Source: Oligoflexia bacterium (GTDB lineage: Bacteria > Bdellovibrionota > Bacteriovoracia > Bacteriovoracales > Bacteriovoracaceae). Taken from it: DNA of 64,000 bases. The stretch covers positions 292,161 to 356,160 of the forward strand of contig JAAEST010000097.1 of the NCBI GenBank assembly GCA_024229115.1. The letters run 5' to 3'. Of this stretch, positions 14,362-23,014 are shown in pieces. The notes under the pieces are model-generated. The model searched no databases. It was not told the origin of the DNA and worked only from the letters and a program-made list of their open reading frames with translations. Within the stretch, counting starts at the first letter, position 1; each line of letters starts with the position of its first letter. A program made the position numbers and the translations under genes.

Positions 14362-15756
14362 ATGGGTATTTATATGGATAGAAATACGATCACTGACTAT
14401 TTTAAGAGTTCAAAAAACCATTCATTATCAGGAAAAACAAAATCATATGAATGGAGACTTTCAGCTCTTAAGAAATTAAGAAAAGGAATTCTTCAATATG
14501 AAACTGAAATCTTAAAGGCATTACAGAAAGATTTAGGAAAGAGTGACTTTGAGGGATATGTTTCTGAAGTAGCCTTTGTCGTTTTAGATATTGAGCATAC
14601 GATAAAAAAATTAAAGAAGTGGATGAAGCCTAAGAGGGTTTCTTCACCGATGCTTCAATGGCCTTGCCGCTCTTATATTCACTATGAGCCACTTGGGACT
14701 GTTCTTATTATCTCTCCTTGGAATTACCCATTTCAATTATTGATGGCCCCATTAGTTGGGGCTTTAGCTGCTGGTAATAATGCTATTCTTAAACCTTCTG
14801 AAGTCGCTAGTGCGACAGCTCAGATCTGTGAAAAGATAATAAGTGATAGCTTTCTCCCTGAAGAAGTCATGGTTATCCAAGGAGCAGTTGAAGAAACAAC
14901 AGCACTTTTAGAATTACCATTTGATCACATCTTCTATACGGGAAATGGGATGGTTGCTCGAATTGTTATGGAGAAAGCCGCAAAGAACTTAGTCCCTGTA
15001 ACATTAGAGCTTGGAGGAAAAAGTCCATGTATGGTGTTAGGGGAAAATGACTTAGAACTAGTAGGAAGAAGAATTGCCTGGGGGAAGTTCTTTAATACTG
15101 GGCAAACGTGTGTTGCACCCGATTATATATTAGTAGAAAAGAACCAGAAGGATGAACTTTTAAAACATATCAAGAATGCTTTAGAGTTTTTCTATACAAA
15201 GAACCCAAAAGAATCCCCAGATTATGGAAGGATTATTAATGAAAGACACTGGGATAGAATCACGGGACTTTATAAAGCTGAAGATGTCCTAATTGGGGGA
15301 GAAGCTCAAAGAGAAGAGCACTATATTGCTCCAACACTAGTCCACGCTGATCTCAATTCTCCCGTTATGAAAGAAGAGATTTTTGGACCAGTTCTTCCGA
15401 TCCTTGAAGTCGAAAATGTTAATGAAGCCCTCTCTATAGTTCATAAATTTGATAAGCCTCTGGCCTGTTATCTTTTCTCAAAAGATAGCGAAATTGAGGC
15501 AAGGGTTGTTAATGAAATTTCAAGTGGCGGCCTTTGTGTAAATGATTCTTTAGTACATCTTTCTAGCCAGACTTTGCCTTTTGGGGGAGTGGGAGAAAGT
15601 GGTCTTGGGCGCTATCATGGTGAGTTTAGTTTTTTGACGTTTAGCCATCAAAAATCAGTGATGAAGCGCTATCAGATCTTAGATTTACTACTTAGATACC
15701 CACCATACTTAGGTAAATTACCGATAATACGTAAGGTTCTCAATTATATTGGATAG
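14362..15756 (+). CDS. Aldehyde dehydrogenase, class-3-like
   Basis: NAD(P)-dependent aldehyde dehydrogenase of about 464 residues. The cofactor/active-site elements are visible: ISPWNYPFQL, LELGGKSP with the general base Glu, and GQTCVAPDY with the catalytic Cys, then EEIFGPVLP. The hydrophobic C terminus (LLLRYPPYLGKLPIIRKVL) resembles class 3 fatty-aldehyde dehydrogenases that bind membranes. It would oxidise aldehydes to acids. The start could be ATG 14362, directly after the terminator T-tract, or ATG 14374. No promoter is obvious before the terminator, so read-through from the upstream sigma-54 unit is possible. It is enclosed by the two paralogous small secreted protein genes. Confidence 0.9.
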   Translation: MGIYMDRNTITDYFKSSKNHSLSGKTKSYEWRLSALKKLRKGILQYETEILKALQKDLGKSDFEGYVSEVAFVVLDIEHTIKKLKKWMKPKRVSSPMLQWPCRSYIHYEPLGTVLIISPWNYPFQLLMAPLVGALAAGNNAILKPSEVASATAQICEKIISDSFLPEEVMVIQGAVEETTALLELPFDHIFYTGNGMVARIVMEKAAKNLVPVTLELGGKSPCMVLGENDLELVGRRIAWGKFFNTGQTCVAPDYILVEKNQKDELLKHIKNALEFFYTKNPKESPDYGRIINERHWDRITGLYKAEDVLIGGEAQREEHYIAPTLVHADLNSPVMKEEIFGPVLPILEVENVNEALSIVHKFDKPLACYLFSKDSEIEARVVNEISSGGLCVNDSLVHLSSQTLPFGGVGESGLGRYHGEFSFLTFSHQKSVMKRYQILDLLLRYPPYLGKLPIIRKVLNYIG

Positions 15757-15785
15757 GTGAAAACTTCATCCCTGAGGGCTAATTT

Positions 15786-15802
15786 TGACTAAAAACTAGT
15801 CA
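15786..15802. repeat. Inverted repeat, candidate activator site
   Basis: TGACTA (15786-15791) and TAGTCA (15797-15802) form a perfect dyad with a 5-bp centre. It lies about 58 bp upstream of the -24 element of a sigma-54 promoter, a usual place for an enhancer-binding protein site. No matching dyad was found at the other sigma-54 promoter. Confidence 0.35.
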
Positions 15803-15859
15803 TCGCATGAAATTTATTCATATTTACCTAGCTAAATACCCCAAACTACATAGAAAAAC

Positions 15860-15875
15860 TGGCACCGAGCTTGCT
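15860..15875 (+). promoter_or_regulatory. Sigma-54 promoter of small secreted protein
   Basis: TGGCACCGAGCTTGCT matches the sigma-54 consensus at every conserved position, with GG (15861-15862) and GC (15873-15874) at 10-bp spacing. Start expected near 15886, about 26 bp before ATG 15912. Confidence 0.9.
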
Positions 15876-15911
15876 TTATATAAGGCAAAGAAAACAACGA
15901 GGGGAATTATT

Positions 15912-16094
15912 ATGAAAAAGCTACTTATTTTAGGATTACTTTTAACTTCAGTTAACATCTTCGCAAACAATGCGGTTGGTGAATCAGATTCGAACTGTGT
16001 AGATCAAGTTCAATCAAGCAGATTTTCTGGTGAAACTCAGCAGTCAGAACAACCAGCAGAATCTTCTGAAGATAATGGTGCAGCTAGCGTTTAA
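15912..16094 (+). CDS. Small secreted protein (DQVQSxRF family), member B
   Basis: 60 residues: signal peptide (MKKLLILGLLLTSVNIFANN) and a mature acidic Gln/Ser/Glu-rich segment. It shares C-x-DQVQS-x-RF with the protein at 14103 (here CVDQVQSSRF). An in-frame extension to 15807 exists, but it runs through the sigma-54 promoter, so ATG 15912 after ACGAGGGGA is the start. It has its own sigma-54 promoter and a terminator shared with the convergent gene. Member A and member B bracket the aldehyde dehydrogenase. Confidence 0.8.
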   Translation: MKKLLILGLLLTSVNIFANNAVGESDSNCVDQVQSSRFSGETQQSEQPAESSEDNGAASV

Positions 16095-16127
16095 TAGCTA
16101 AATGTTTTTAAAATTTCTATGAAGTTT

Positions 16128-16160
16128 AAAAAGCCTCTTATTAAAGAGGCTTTTTATTTT
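16128..16160. terminator. Bidirectional terminator
   Basis: AAAAAGCCTCTT pairs with AAGAGGCTTTTT around a short ATTA loop. A-rich and T-rich flanks make it work on both strands, serving the plus-strand small protein and the minus-strand gene that ends at 16159. Confidence 0.85.
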
Positions 16161-16524
16161 ATGACTCTTCGATTATCTTTTTCAGCAATTCTTTTTCTTC
16201 AGCAGTATAACTGTCATTATTAAGCTCTTTTTTGAGCTCTTTTTTTATTTTTCTTCGCTCTTGAGGTTGGGCTTCCTTTACCGTTGAAGAAAATTGAGTT
16301 TTGATGAGATCTTGCTTATCAATTTTTGTTGAAAATAGTTTTTTTCCAAATTCTTTACCTGTTTGAATATTATCCTTGGCCTTATCAAAGAAACTTGAAA
16401 ATAACTCAGTCGTGTAAGGTTGAGCGACTTTATTTAAATGATTGAAGATAGGTTTATTTCCTACAGGAAAACTCAGAATGATAAAACTTAAAGAAAAATA
16501 TATAGCAAACTTAATAATGAACAT
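16159..16524 (-). CDS. Hypothetical exported/membrane-anchored protein
   Basis: 121 residues with an N-terminal hydrophobic segment (FIIKFAIYFSLSFIILSFPV), a middle part without recognised motifs and a strongly charged C-terminal region (QERRKIKKELKKELN, then AEEKELLKKIIEES) likely to be helical. It follows a response regulator with a 2-bp gap in the same direction and has AAAGGAATAG as ribosome binding site, so the two are co-transcribed. I do not recognise a family. Confidence 0.6.
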   Translation of the reverse strand: MFIIKFAIYFSLSFIILSFPVGNKPIFNHLNKVAQPYTTELFSSFFDKAKDNIQTGKEFGKKLFSTKIDKQDLIKTQFSSTVKEAQPQERRKIKKELKKELNNDSYTAEEKELLKKIIEES

Positions 16525-16526
16525 AA

Positions 16527-16949
16527 CTATTCCTTTGTTAATTCCTGATCAATTTTTTCTACAGCCTTTATAAGATCCTCTCTTGAAAATGGCTTAGGTA
16601 GAAAGTCTAAGGCTCCGCTAGAAATTGATTCAATAACAACCTGTTGAATATCAAGAGAAGACATCATAATGATATATGTTCCCATTGAGCTTTCAGCGAG
16701 AATTTTTGCTAATTCGATACCAGATCTCTGAGGCATGACAACATCAATGATAAATAAGTTCACATCAGTTGTTCCAGAAAGGGCAACACCTTCTTCAGCA
16801 CTAGAGGCTTGGCCAACAACATTGAAACCTTCATCTTCTAGAATACTTACAACTGAGTTTCTAGAAAAATCAGAATCATCAACCACAACTATATTAAGGG
16901 ATGTTTTTCTTTGAGTAGTTTCAGAATTACTAGTTACGTTTTCAGACAT
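16527..16949 (-). CDS. Single-domain response regulator (CheY-like)
   Basis: 140 residues made up of one receiver domain with all the usual parts: the acidic pair VVDDSDFSRN, the phospho-accepting Asp in FIIDVVMPQRSG, the switch Ser in MMSSLD and the Lys in FLPKPFSRED. There is no output domain, so it probably signals by protein contacts, as CheY does. About 20 residues before the domain are disordered (SENVTSNSETTQRK). Its ribosome binding site (GAAGG) lies within an inverted repeat that could pair with the upstream region; see the finding for 16951-17012. Confidence 0.9.
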   Translation of the reverse strand: MSENVTSNSETTQRKTSLNIVVVDDSDFSRNSVVSILEDEGFNVVGQASSAEEGVALSGTTDVNLFIIDVVMPQRSGIELAKILAESSMGTYIIMMSSLDIQQVVIESISSGALDFLPKPFSREDLIKAVEKIDQELTKE

Positions 16950-16950
16950 A

Positions 16951-17012
16951 AAAAAACCTTCTATTGAGTTACTAGTATTTTAAAACAAAATGCTAAGACT
17001 CTCTAGAAGGTT
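16951..17012 (-). terminator. Inverted repeat with T-tract upstream of response regulator
   Basis: On the minus strand AACCTTCTA (17012-17004) is matched by TAGAAGGTT (16964-16956), followed by a T-run that leads into the ATG at 16949. It may act as the Lon transcript terminator or as an attenuator, because the second arm contains the ribosome binding site of the response regulator. The loop is long (about 39 nt), so the stem may be weak. Confidence 0.45.
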
Positions 17013-17037
17013 CTTTATTCTTGATTAATTTAATTGG

Positions 17038-19473
17038 TTAAGCAGCTGACCTTGGAACGCTTTTAACATTGCGCTTTTTCTTAGTCTTCTCTTTACCAAT
17101 ATTCTTTTTGTGCTCGTCCCATCCAAGAAGTGCGATATCGAGTACCTCACTGATGGCCTTAACCGGCACAAAGTTAACTTTCTTTTTAAGTTCTTCTGGA
17201 ATATCCACAAGATCTTTTTGGCATTTCCAAGGAACGATAACTGTATCGATACCCATTCTCATAGCGGCTAAAGATTTTTCTTTGACACCTCCAACTGGAA
17301 GAACTTTACCTGTTAGAGTAATCTCTCCAGTCATGGCCACTTTATGATCAATAGGACACCCCGTAACTAAACTTAAGATCGCCGTTGCTAGAGTAATGCC
17401 TGCACTTGGCCCATCTTTAGGAATCGCACCTGCTGGTAAATGAATATGAATTTCATGTTCATCAAAGAAATCCTCATTAATACCAAGTTGTTTTGCTCTT
17501 GAGCGAATATAGCCAATAGCCGTTTGAGCTGACTCTCTCATGACTTCACCAAGTTGCCCTGTTAGAGTTAGTCCTTTTCCTTTCATTTTTGTTGCTTCAA
17601 TATAGAGAACTTCACCACCAGCAGCAGTCCAAGCAAGACCTGTTGCTACACCCACTTCATCACAATCTTTTTCATCATCTTTTGTGTAAAGAGGTGGTCC
17701 TAGAAGATCAATAACTGTATCACCTAACATCTTTGTTTGATCAACTTCACCTTGTGCAATCTTCATGGCTACTTTTCTACAAAGAGCACCAATCTTTCTT
17801 TCAAGGTTACGAAGACCAGCTTCTCTAGTGAAATGTCTAATTACACTCTTGATACCATCATCAGTGAATTCAACATTATCATCAGTAATTCCATTTTCTT
17901 CCATTTGTTTAGGAACAAGATACTTCTTACTGATTTGAAGTTTTTCTTCTTGTGTATATCCAGACAGCTCTAGTACTTCCATTCTGTCTCTTAGTGGACC
18001 TGGAATATTTTGTAGAACGTTTGAAGTTGCAATAAACATACAATTTGATAAATCAAAAGGTACGTTAAGATAATGATCTCTAAACTCTTTGTTTTGTTCA
18101 GGGTCTAGCACTTCAAGCATGGCCGAAGCTGGATCACCTTTCATATCACCACCAAGCTTATCAACCTCGTCTAGAAGAATAACTGGGTTGTTTGTTTTTG
18201 CTTGCTTAAGTGCTTGAATAAATCTACCTGGCATTGAACCAACGTATGTTCTTCTATGTCCACGAATTTCTGCTTCGTCTTTAACACCACCAAGAGAAAT
18301 TCTTACAAACTCTCTTCCTGTTGCTCTTGCAACTGACTTTCCAAGAGATGTCTTCCCAACTCCCGGAGGTCCTGAAAGGCAAAGGATAGGGCCTTTCATA
18401 TCATTTCCTTTAAGTTGCCTTACTGCTAGGTACTCAAGGATTCTTTCTTTAACTTTATCTAGATCAAAATGATCTTCATCTAAAACTTCTTTCGCATGCT
18501 TCATATCAAGAACTTCTTCTGAAGATGTCGTCCAAGGAAGATCTGTCATCCATTCAAGGTAAGTTCGAATAATTCCAGACTCACTACTATCAGGATGCAT
18601 TTTCTCTAAGCGCTGAAGTTGTTTGATTGCTTCTTTTTCAACTTCTTCCGTCATTCCTGCATTTTGAATTTTTGCTCTAAATTCCGCAATCTCATCATCA
18701 CCTTCAGGATTATTCATTTCATCCCCAAGTTCGCTTTTGATTGCTCTAATTTGTTCGCGTAAAAAGTATTCTTTTTGCGTTTTATTCATTTCATCTTTCG
18801 CTACATTTTTAATCTTAGCTTGCATTGCTAGAATTTCTAATTCGCGAGAGAGAATTTCATTGATTTTATGAAGACGTTCAACTGGATCAAATGTTTCTAA
18901 AATCATTTGAGCTTCAGCAACGTGTAAGTTTAAATTTGAGGCAACTAGATCTGCTAATCTTCCTGGGTCAGTAATATCTTCTAAGACAGTTAAGATATCT
19001 GGAGATAGAACTTTTCCTAATGTGATTACTCTTTCTAATTGTTCACGGATGTTTCTCATGATCGCATCTGTGGCAATTCTATCTTGAGTTACTTCTGTAT
19101 CATCAGCTTTTGCAAGCTTAGTAATAAAGAATGGATCTTGTTGTTCAAAATCAATAATTCTGGCTTTTGATAAACCTTGAACTAAGATCTTGATTCTTCC
19201 ATCTGGAAGTTTTCTCATTCTCATGATCATCGCAACTGTTCCAGTCTCATAAATTTCAGACGGCTCAGGATGCTCAGCTTTGATGTCTTTTTGTGATGAT
19301 AAAAGAATTAGTCTGTCGCTTTCGTTAAGTGCATGTTCCACAGCTTTAATTGATGACTCTCTTCCAACAAATAAAGGCAGGATCATAAAAGGATAAACAA
19401 CAATGTCTCTAATCGGCAGGAGTGGAAGGCGTTCCTTGAACTCAATGTTATCGCCTTCGTAATTAGTAACCAT
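17038..19473 (-). CDS. lon: ATP-dependent protease La (Lon)
   Basis: 811 residues, normal length for Lon of the LonA type. N-terminal substrate-binding domain (PLLPIRDIVVYPFMILPLFVG), a central AAA+ module with Walker A (GPPGVGKTS) and Walker B (ILLDEVDK), and a C-terminal serine/lysine protease domain with the catalytic Ser in PKDGPSAG and Lys in VGGVKEK. It degrades damaged and regulatory proteins in the cytoplasm. The lysine-rich C terminus (KNIGKEKTKKKRN) is an extension. ATG 19473 follows AGAGGAAG; a small hairpin in the leader (19491-19504) may have a regulatory role. Confidence 0.98.
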   Translation of the reverse strand: MVTNYEGDNIEFKERLPLLPIRDIVVYPFMILPLFVGRESSIKAVEHALNESDRLILLSSQKDIKAEHPEPSEIYETGTVAMIMRMRKLPDGRIKILVQGLSKARIIDFEQQDPFFITKLAKADDTEVTQDRIATDAIMRNIREQLERVITLGKVLSPDILTVLEDITDPGRLADLVASNLNLHVAEAQMILETFDPVERLHKINEILSRELEILAMQAKIKNVAKDEMNKTQKEYFLREQIRAIKSELGDEMNNPEGDDEIAEFRAKIQNAGMTEEVEKEAIKQLQRLEKMHPDSSESGIIRTYLEWMTDLPWTTSSEEVLDMKHAKEVLDEDHFDLDKVKERILEYLAVRQLKGNDMKGPILCLSGPPGVGKTSLGKSVARATGREFVRISLGGVKDEAEIRGHRRTYVGSMPGRFIQALKQAKTNNPVILLDEVDKLGGDMKGDPASAMLEVLDPEQNKEFRDHYLNVPFDLSNCMFIATSNVLQNIPGPLRDRMEVLELSGYTQEEKLQISKKYLVPKQMEENGITDDNVEFTDDGIKSVIRHFTREAGLRNLERKIGALCRKVAMKIAQGEVDQTKMLGDTVIDLLGPPLYTKDDEKDCDEVGVATGLAWTAAGGEVLYIEATKMKGKGLTLTGQLGEVMRESAQTAIGYIRSRAKQLGINEDFFDEHEIHIHLPAGAIPKDGPSAGITLATAILSLVTGCPIDHKVAMTGEITLTGKVLPVGGVKEKSLAAMRMGIDTVIVPWKCQKDLVDIPEELKKKVNFVPVKAISEVLDIALLGWDEHKKNIGKEKTKKKRNVKSVPRSAA

Positions 19474-19490
19474 ATTTTTCTTCCTCTACA

Positions 19491-19504
19491 GTTGCTAATG
19501 CAAC
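19491..19504 (-). promoter_or_regulatory. Hairpin in lon leader
   Basis: GTTGC and GCAAC pair around a TAAT/ATTA loop directly before the lon ribosome binding site on the minus strand. A five-pair stem is short and the role is unknown; it could be an operator or a thermosensor-like stem. Confidence 0.35.
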
Positions 19505-19704
19505 GTGGTTTAAGTTCCATTACTTGGATCGTCTTTTTTTGAAGAGTTCTTTAAACTTTTCTTAATATTTTCAATATTTTTTTTGATTACCCGACCGTTT
19601 AAATTGGTTAAAATCCTAACTATCTTTTCTTTAAAAAGGGTGAAACTCTCGTTATAATCGATACTTCGAAAATTGTATTTTTTTCATCGGAAAAAGGATT
19701 AAAA

Positions 19705-21114
19705 ATGACCGACCAAATTGGTGTAGCTTTGCTAGCAGCTGGTGCTGGCACAAGATTGAAAGTAAAAACTGCAAAACCATTAATAAGATTACTTGGCAAA
19801 AGGTTGGTCGACTTCTCAATTGATGCTGTTGAGAGCTTCTTTCAACAAAAGTCCTTGAAAGGGAAGTTTGGTGTGGTTGTTGGCCATCAAAAAGAAGAAG
19901 TTCAAGGTTATTTAGAAGAGAGATATGCGGGAAAATTCAGTTATCCAGTTCAGCATCAACAACTTGGTACTGCTGATGCTTTAAGAAGTTATTTTAATGA
20001 TTGTCCTTGGGCAAAAGATACAGAATATACACTTATTCTTTGTGCGGATACTCCGCTTTTAACACCAGACGTTTTTGAAAAACTACATACTACTTTAGAA
20101 GAAAAAAAGTTAGATGGAGTTTGTGCAACCTTCAGTGTTAATCAGCCTTTCGGCTATGGTCGAATTATTAAGGGATCAAGTGGTTTTAGAATTGTTGAAG
20201 AGAAAGATGCCACAGATGAGCAAAGAAAAATTAAAGAAGTTAACTCTGGTCTCTATCTTGTAAAAACAGATTATGTTCTAAGAGAATTAGAAACAATTGA
20301 TAGTAATAATAAGAGTGGAGAGTTTTACTTAACTGATGTTTTTAAAGAAGATGGAAATGTAGAAGCTATTCTTTTTGAAGATGCTCAAACATTTCTTGGA
20401 GTAAATACTCTTGTTCAATTAGAAGAAGCAAGAAGCGTTCTTAACTTAAGAAAGATTCGCTCACTTCAACTAAATGGTGTGAATTTTTTAGATTCTAAAA
20501 CTTGTTATGTTGAAGAGTCTGTAGAGATTGAAGCAGGAGCAACCATTTTCCCTTCGGTCACTTTACTTGGAAAGGTTCTGATCAAAGAGGACGCCTTAAT
20601 TGAGCAATCATGCGTCATTAAAAATGCTGAAATCGGTAATGGGACTGTTATTAAAGCTTTTTCTTATCTTGAAGATGCTGTAGTGCAAAGTAATTGTGCA
20701 ATAGGTCCATTTGCAAGACTTCGTAAAGGAACTGAAGTTTCTGATGGAGTGAAGATTGGAAACTTTGTTGAAACAAAGCAGGCCAAGCTTGATAAGAAAG
20801 TGGCTATTTCTCATCTCAGCTATGTTGGGGATGCCGAAGTTGGTGAAAATACTAACTTAGGATGTGGTTTCATCACTTGTAATTATGATGGGGAAAAGAA
20901 GCACTTAACTAAGATAGGAAAAGATTCCTTTATCGGATCTGATACTCAGATGATTGCTCCTATCAATATTGGAGACAAAGTTTTTGTCGCCAGTGGTTCA
21001 ACTATTAATCAAGACATTCCTTCTGAAGGATTCGCCATAGCTCGTGGGAAACAAACCATAAAAGAGGGGATGGCAAAGCGCTTCTTAAAAGGGAAGTTTG
21101 CCATCAAAAAATAG
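19705..21114 (+). CDS. glmU: Bifunctional GlmU (uridyltransferase / acetyltransferase)
   Basis: 469 residues. The N-terminal half is the nucleotidyltransferase (LLAAGAGTRLKVKTAKPL; QQLGTADAL; CADTPLLTP), which makes UDP-GlcNAc; the C-terminal half is a left-handed beta helix of hexapeptide repeats (IGPFARLRKGTEVSDGVKIGNFVETK; GFITCNYDGEKKH) with the acetyltransferase site. It supplies UDP-GlcNAc for peptidoglycan and lipopolysaccharide. The gene is followed by glmS 76 bp away, so the two successive steps of the pathway are encoded together. ATG 19705 has GAAAAAGG upstream. Confidence 0.96.
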   Translation: MTDQIGVALLAAGAGTRLKVKTAKPLIRLLGKRLVDFSIDAVESFFQQKSLKGKFGVVVGHQKEEVQGYLEERYAGKFSYPVQHQQLGTADALRSYFNDCPWAKDTEYTLILCADTPLLTPDVFEKLHTTLEEKKLDGVCATFSVNQPFGYGRIIKGSSGFRIVEEKDATDEQRKIKEVNSGLYLVKTDYVLRELETIDSNNKSGEFYLTDVFKEDGNVEAILFEDAQTFLGVNTLVQLEEARSVLNLRKIRSLQLNGVNFLDSKTCYVEESVEIEAGATIFPSVTLLGKVLIKEDALIEQSCVIKNAEIGNGTVIKAFSYLEDAVVQSNCAIGPFARLRKGTEVSDGVKIGNFVETKQAKLDKKVAISHLSYVGDAEVGENTNLGCGFITCNYDGEKKHLTKIGKDSFIGSDTQMIAPINIGDKVFVASGSTINQDIPSEGFAIARGKQTIKEGMAKRFLKGKFAIKK

Positions 21115-21190
21115 TCATTTCATTGAGCTATTATTCCACGAATGGTAGTCTTAACCGTCGATTTATTAATTTAGTCACAGGGAAAAGACT

Positions 21191-23014
21191 ATGTGCGGTA
21201 TCGTTGGACATATAGGTCCTCAAGGTTCAGTTGAAATTGTTTTAGAAGGTTTAAAAAGATTAGAGTATCGCGGATATGACTCTGCAGGAGTTAGCTTCGT
21301 TGATGAAAATAATAGAATTCAAACTTATAAGAAAGAAGGAAAGCTTCAAAACTTAGTAAATAGTCTTGAAGGAAAAAATATTAAAAGTGAGTGTAGTATT
21401 GGGCATACTCGTTGGGCCACCCACGGAAAGGTGAACGATACCAACTCTCACCCTCATAATCATGAGTCTATCTCACTTGTTCATAATGGAATTATTGAAA
21501 ATGCTAATGACTTTAGAAGTGAATTAGTTTCTAAGGGTTACACTTTTAAATCAGAAACAGATACAGAAGTTTTCTTAGCTTTAGTAACAGTCGCTATGGA
21601 TGATGGTCTTGATTTTAGAGAAGCGATCGCAACTTCTTTTAAAAAGATTAGAGGTAATTCAGCCTTTGTCGTTCTTAATGAAAAAACTCGTGAAATTATT
21701 GCTGTTAAAAAAGGTGCTCCTCTTGTTTGTGGAATGCATGATAAAAACTCACAAGTGCTCGTTTCATCTGACCCTTATGCTCTTGTTGGGCTTGCAGATA
21801 AAATTTATTTCCCTGAAGATGAAGTGATGTGTTCATTAAGTGGTGCTAATCAAAACCTCTTGAGCTTTACTGAACTAGATGGAACACCGTCGAAGAGATT
21901 TATAAGTAAAGTTCAAGAAATGAACTTTGATCCAACAGACAAAGGTGACTTCGAACATTATATGCTTAAAGAAATTTTTGAGCAGCCGGGACTAATTAGA
22001 GCACTTTCTCAATATTACTTTTCTGGAGATGGGGAAAGTCGTTTAGAAAAGATTAGCAAGTTGAACCCAAGGCATATTTATTTAAGTGCATGTGGAACTG
22101 CTGCCTATGCTGGATACGTAATTCGTGATTATCTTGAAAAATTTAATCGCATTGTAACAACTGTCGAGCTTGCTTCTGAGTTTAGATATAGAAATCCAAT
22201 TATTGGAAAAGAAGATCTCGGTGTATTTATTAGTCAGTCTGGTGAAACAGCTGATACATTAGCTGCTCAAGGCTTATGCAAAGAAGCTGGAACCGAAACT
22301 GTCTCAATCGTTAATGTTGAAGGTTCTACTCTTTATCGTGAATGCTCTGAAAACCTTTTAATTAGAGCAGGTGTTGAAGTTGGTGTTGCTTCAACAAAAG
22401 CATTTACTCAAATGTGTCTTACAGGAAGGCTAATGTCTTTTGCCATGTCTGGTGACTTTAAGAACGAAGCAAAGAGAAAAGAAATTGTAGATAAGTATAA
22501 TTTACTTGCAGAAAGAATCGATGAAGTTCTAGATAACGAGCATGTGATCAAGGAAATTGCTGAACTTACTTATAATAAAAAAGGTTATTTCTTTACTGGA
22601 AGAAATCACTATTATCCAACAGCACTTGAAGGAGCTCTCAAATTAAAAGAGATTGCCTACGTTCATGCTGAAGGTTATGCCTCAGGTGAATTAAAGCACG
22701 GACCAATTGCTCTGATTGATGAAGAGATGGTTAACATTGCTATTGTTGGTCCTGATCTTTATGAAAAGACTGTAAGTAATATTCAAGAAATCAAGGCTAG
22801 AAAAGGAATCATCATTTCACTTGGTCCGAAGGGCGATAAAGAGTTAGAAGAAATGAGTGATTACTATATTCCACTTAACTATGATGGCCTTGATGAATTA
22901 ATGCCAATTTATGTTAACGTTGTTAATCAACTGCTTGCTTATCACATGGCCAAATTTAAAGGGACTGATATTGATAAGCCAAGAAACCTCGCTAAGTCGG
23001 TGACGGTAGAATAG
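21191..23014 (+). CDS. glmS: Glucosamine-6-phosphate synthase
   Basis: 607 residues: Cys 2 (MCGIVGHIG) starts the Ntn-type glutamine amidotransferase domain, with CSIGHTRWATHG and the SHPH region, followed by two SIS domains (SACGTAAYAG; ISQSGETADT; SIVNVEGS) that isomerise and aminate fructose-6-phosphate. It forms the first committed step of amino-sugar synthesis. The C terminus LAKSVTVE is typical. No glmS ribozyme is seen in the 76-bp upstream gap, so control must be elsewhere. The following gene begins directly after its stop. Confidence 0.97.
   Translation: MCGIVGHIGPQGSVEIVLEGLKRLEYRGYDSAGVSFVDENNRIQTYKKEGKLQNLVNSLEGKNIKSECSIGHTRWATHGKVNDTNSHPHNHESISLVHNGIIENANDFRSELVSKGYTFKSETDTEVFLALVTVAMDDGLDFREAIATSFKKIRGNSAFVVLNEKTREIIAVKKGAPLVCGMHDKNSQVLVSSDPYALVGLADKIYFPEDEVMCSLSGANQNLLSFTELDGTPSKRFISKVQEMNFDPTDKGDFEHYMLKEIFEQPGLIRALSQYYFSGDGESRLEKISKLNPRHIYLSACGTAAYAGYVIRDYLEKFNRIVTTVELASEFRYRNPIIGKEDLGVFISQSGETADTLAAQGLCKEAGTETVSIVNVEGSTLYRECSENLLIRAGVEVGVASTKAFTQMCLTGRLMSFAMSGDFKNEAKRKEIVDKYNLLAERIDEVLDNEHVIKEIAELTYNKKGYFFTGRNHYYPTALEGALKLKEIAYVHAEGYASGELKHGPIALIDEEMVNIAIVGPDLYEKTVSNIQEIKARKGIIISLGPKGDKELEEMSDYYIPLNYDGLDELMPIYVNVVNQLLAYHMAKFKGTDIDKPRNLAKSVTVE

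Noticed and set aside
15807..15911. N-terminal extension of the small secreted protein at 15912
   Set aside because: It runs through the sigma-54 promoter; the signal peptide begins at ATG 15912.
21115..21190. Possible glmS ribozyme in front of glmS
   Set aside because: The gap is only 76 bp and shows none of the conserved ribozyme core, so no support.
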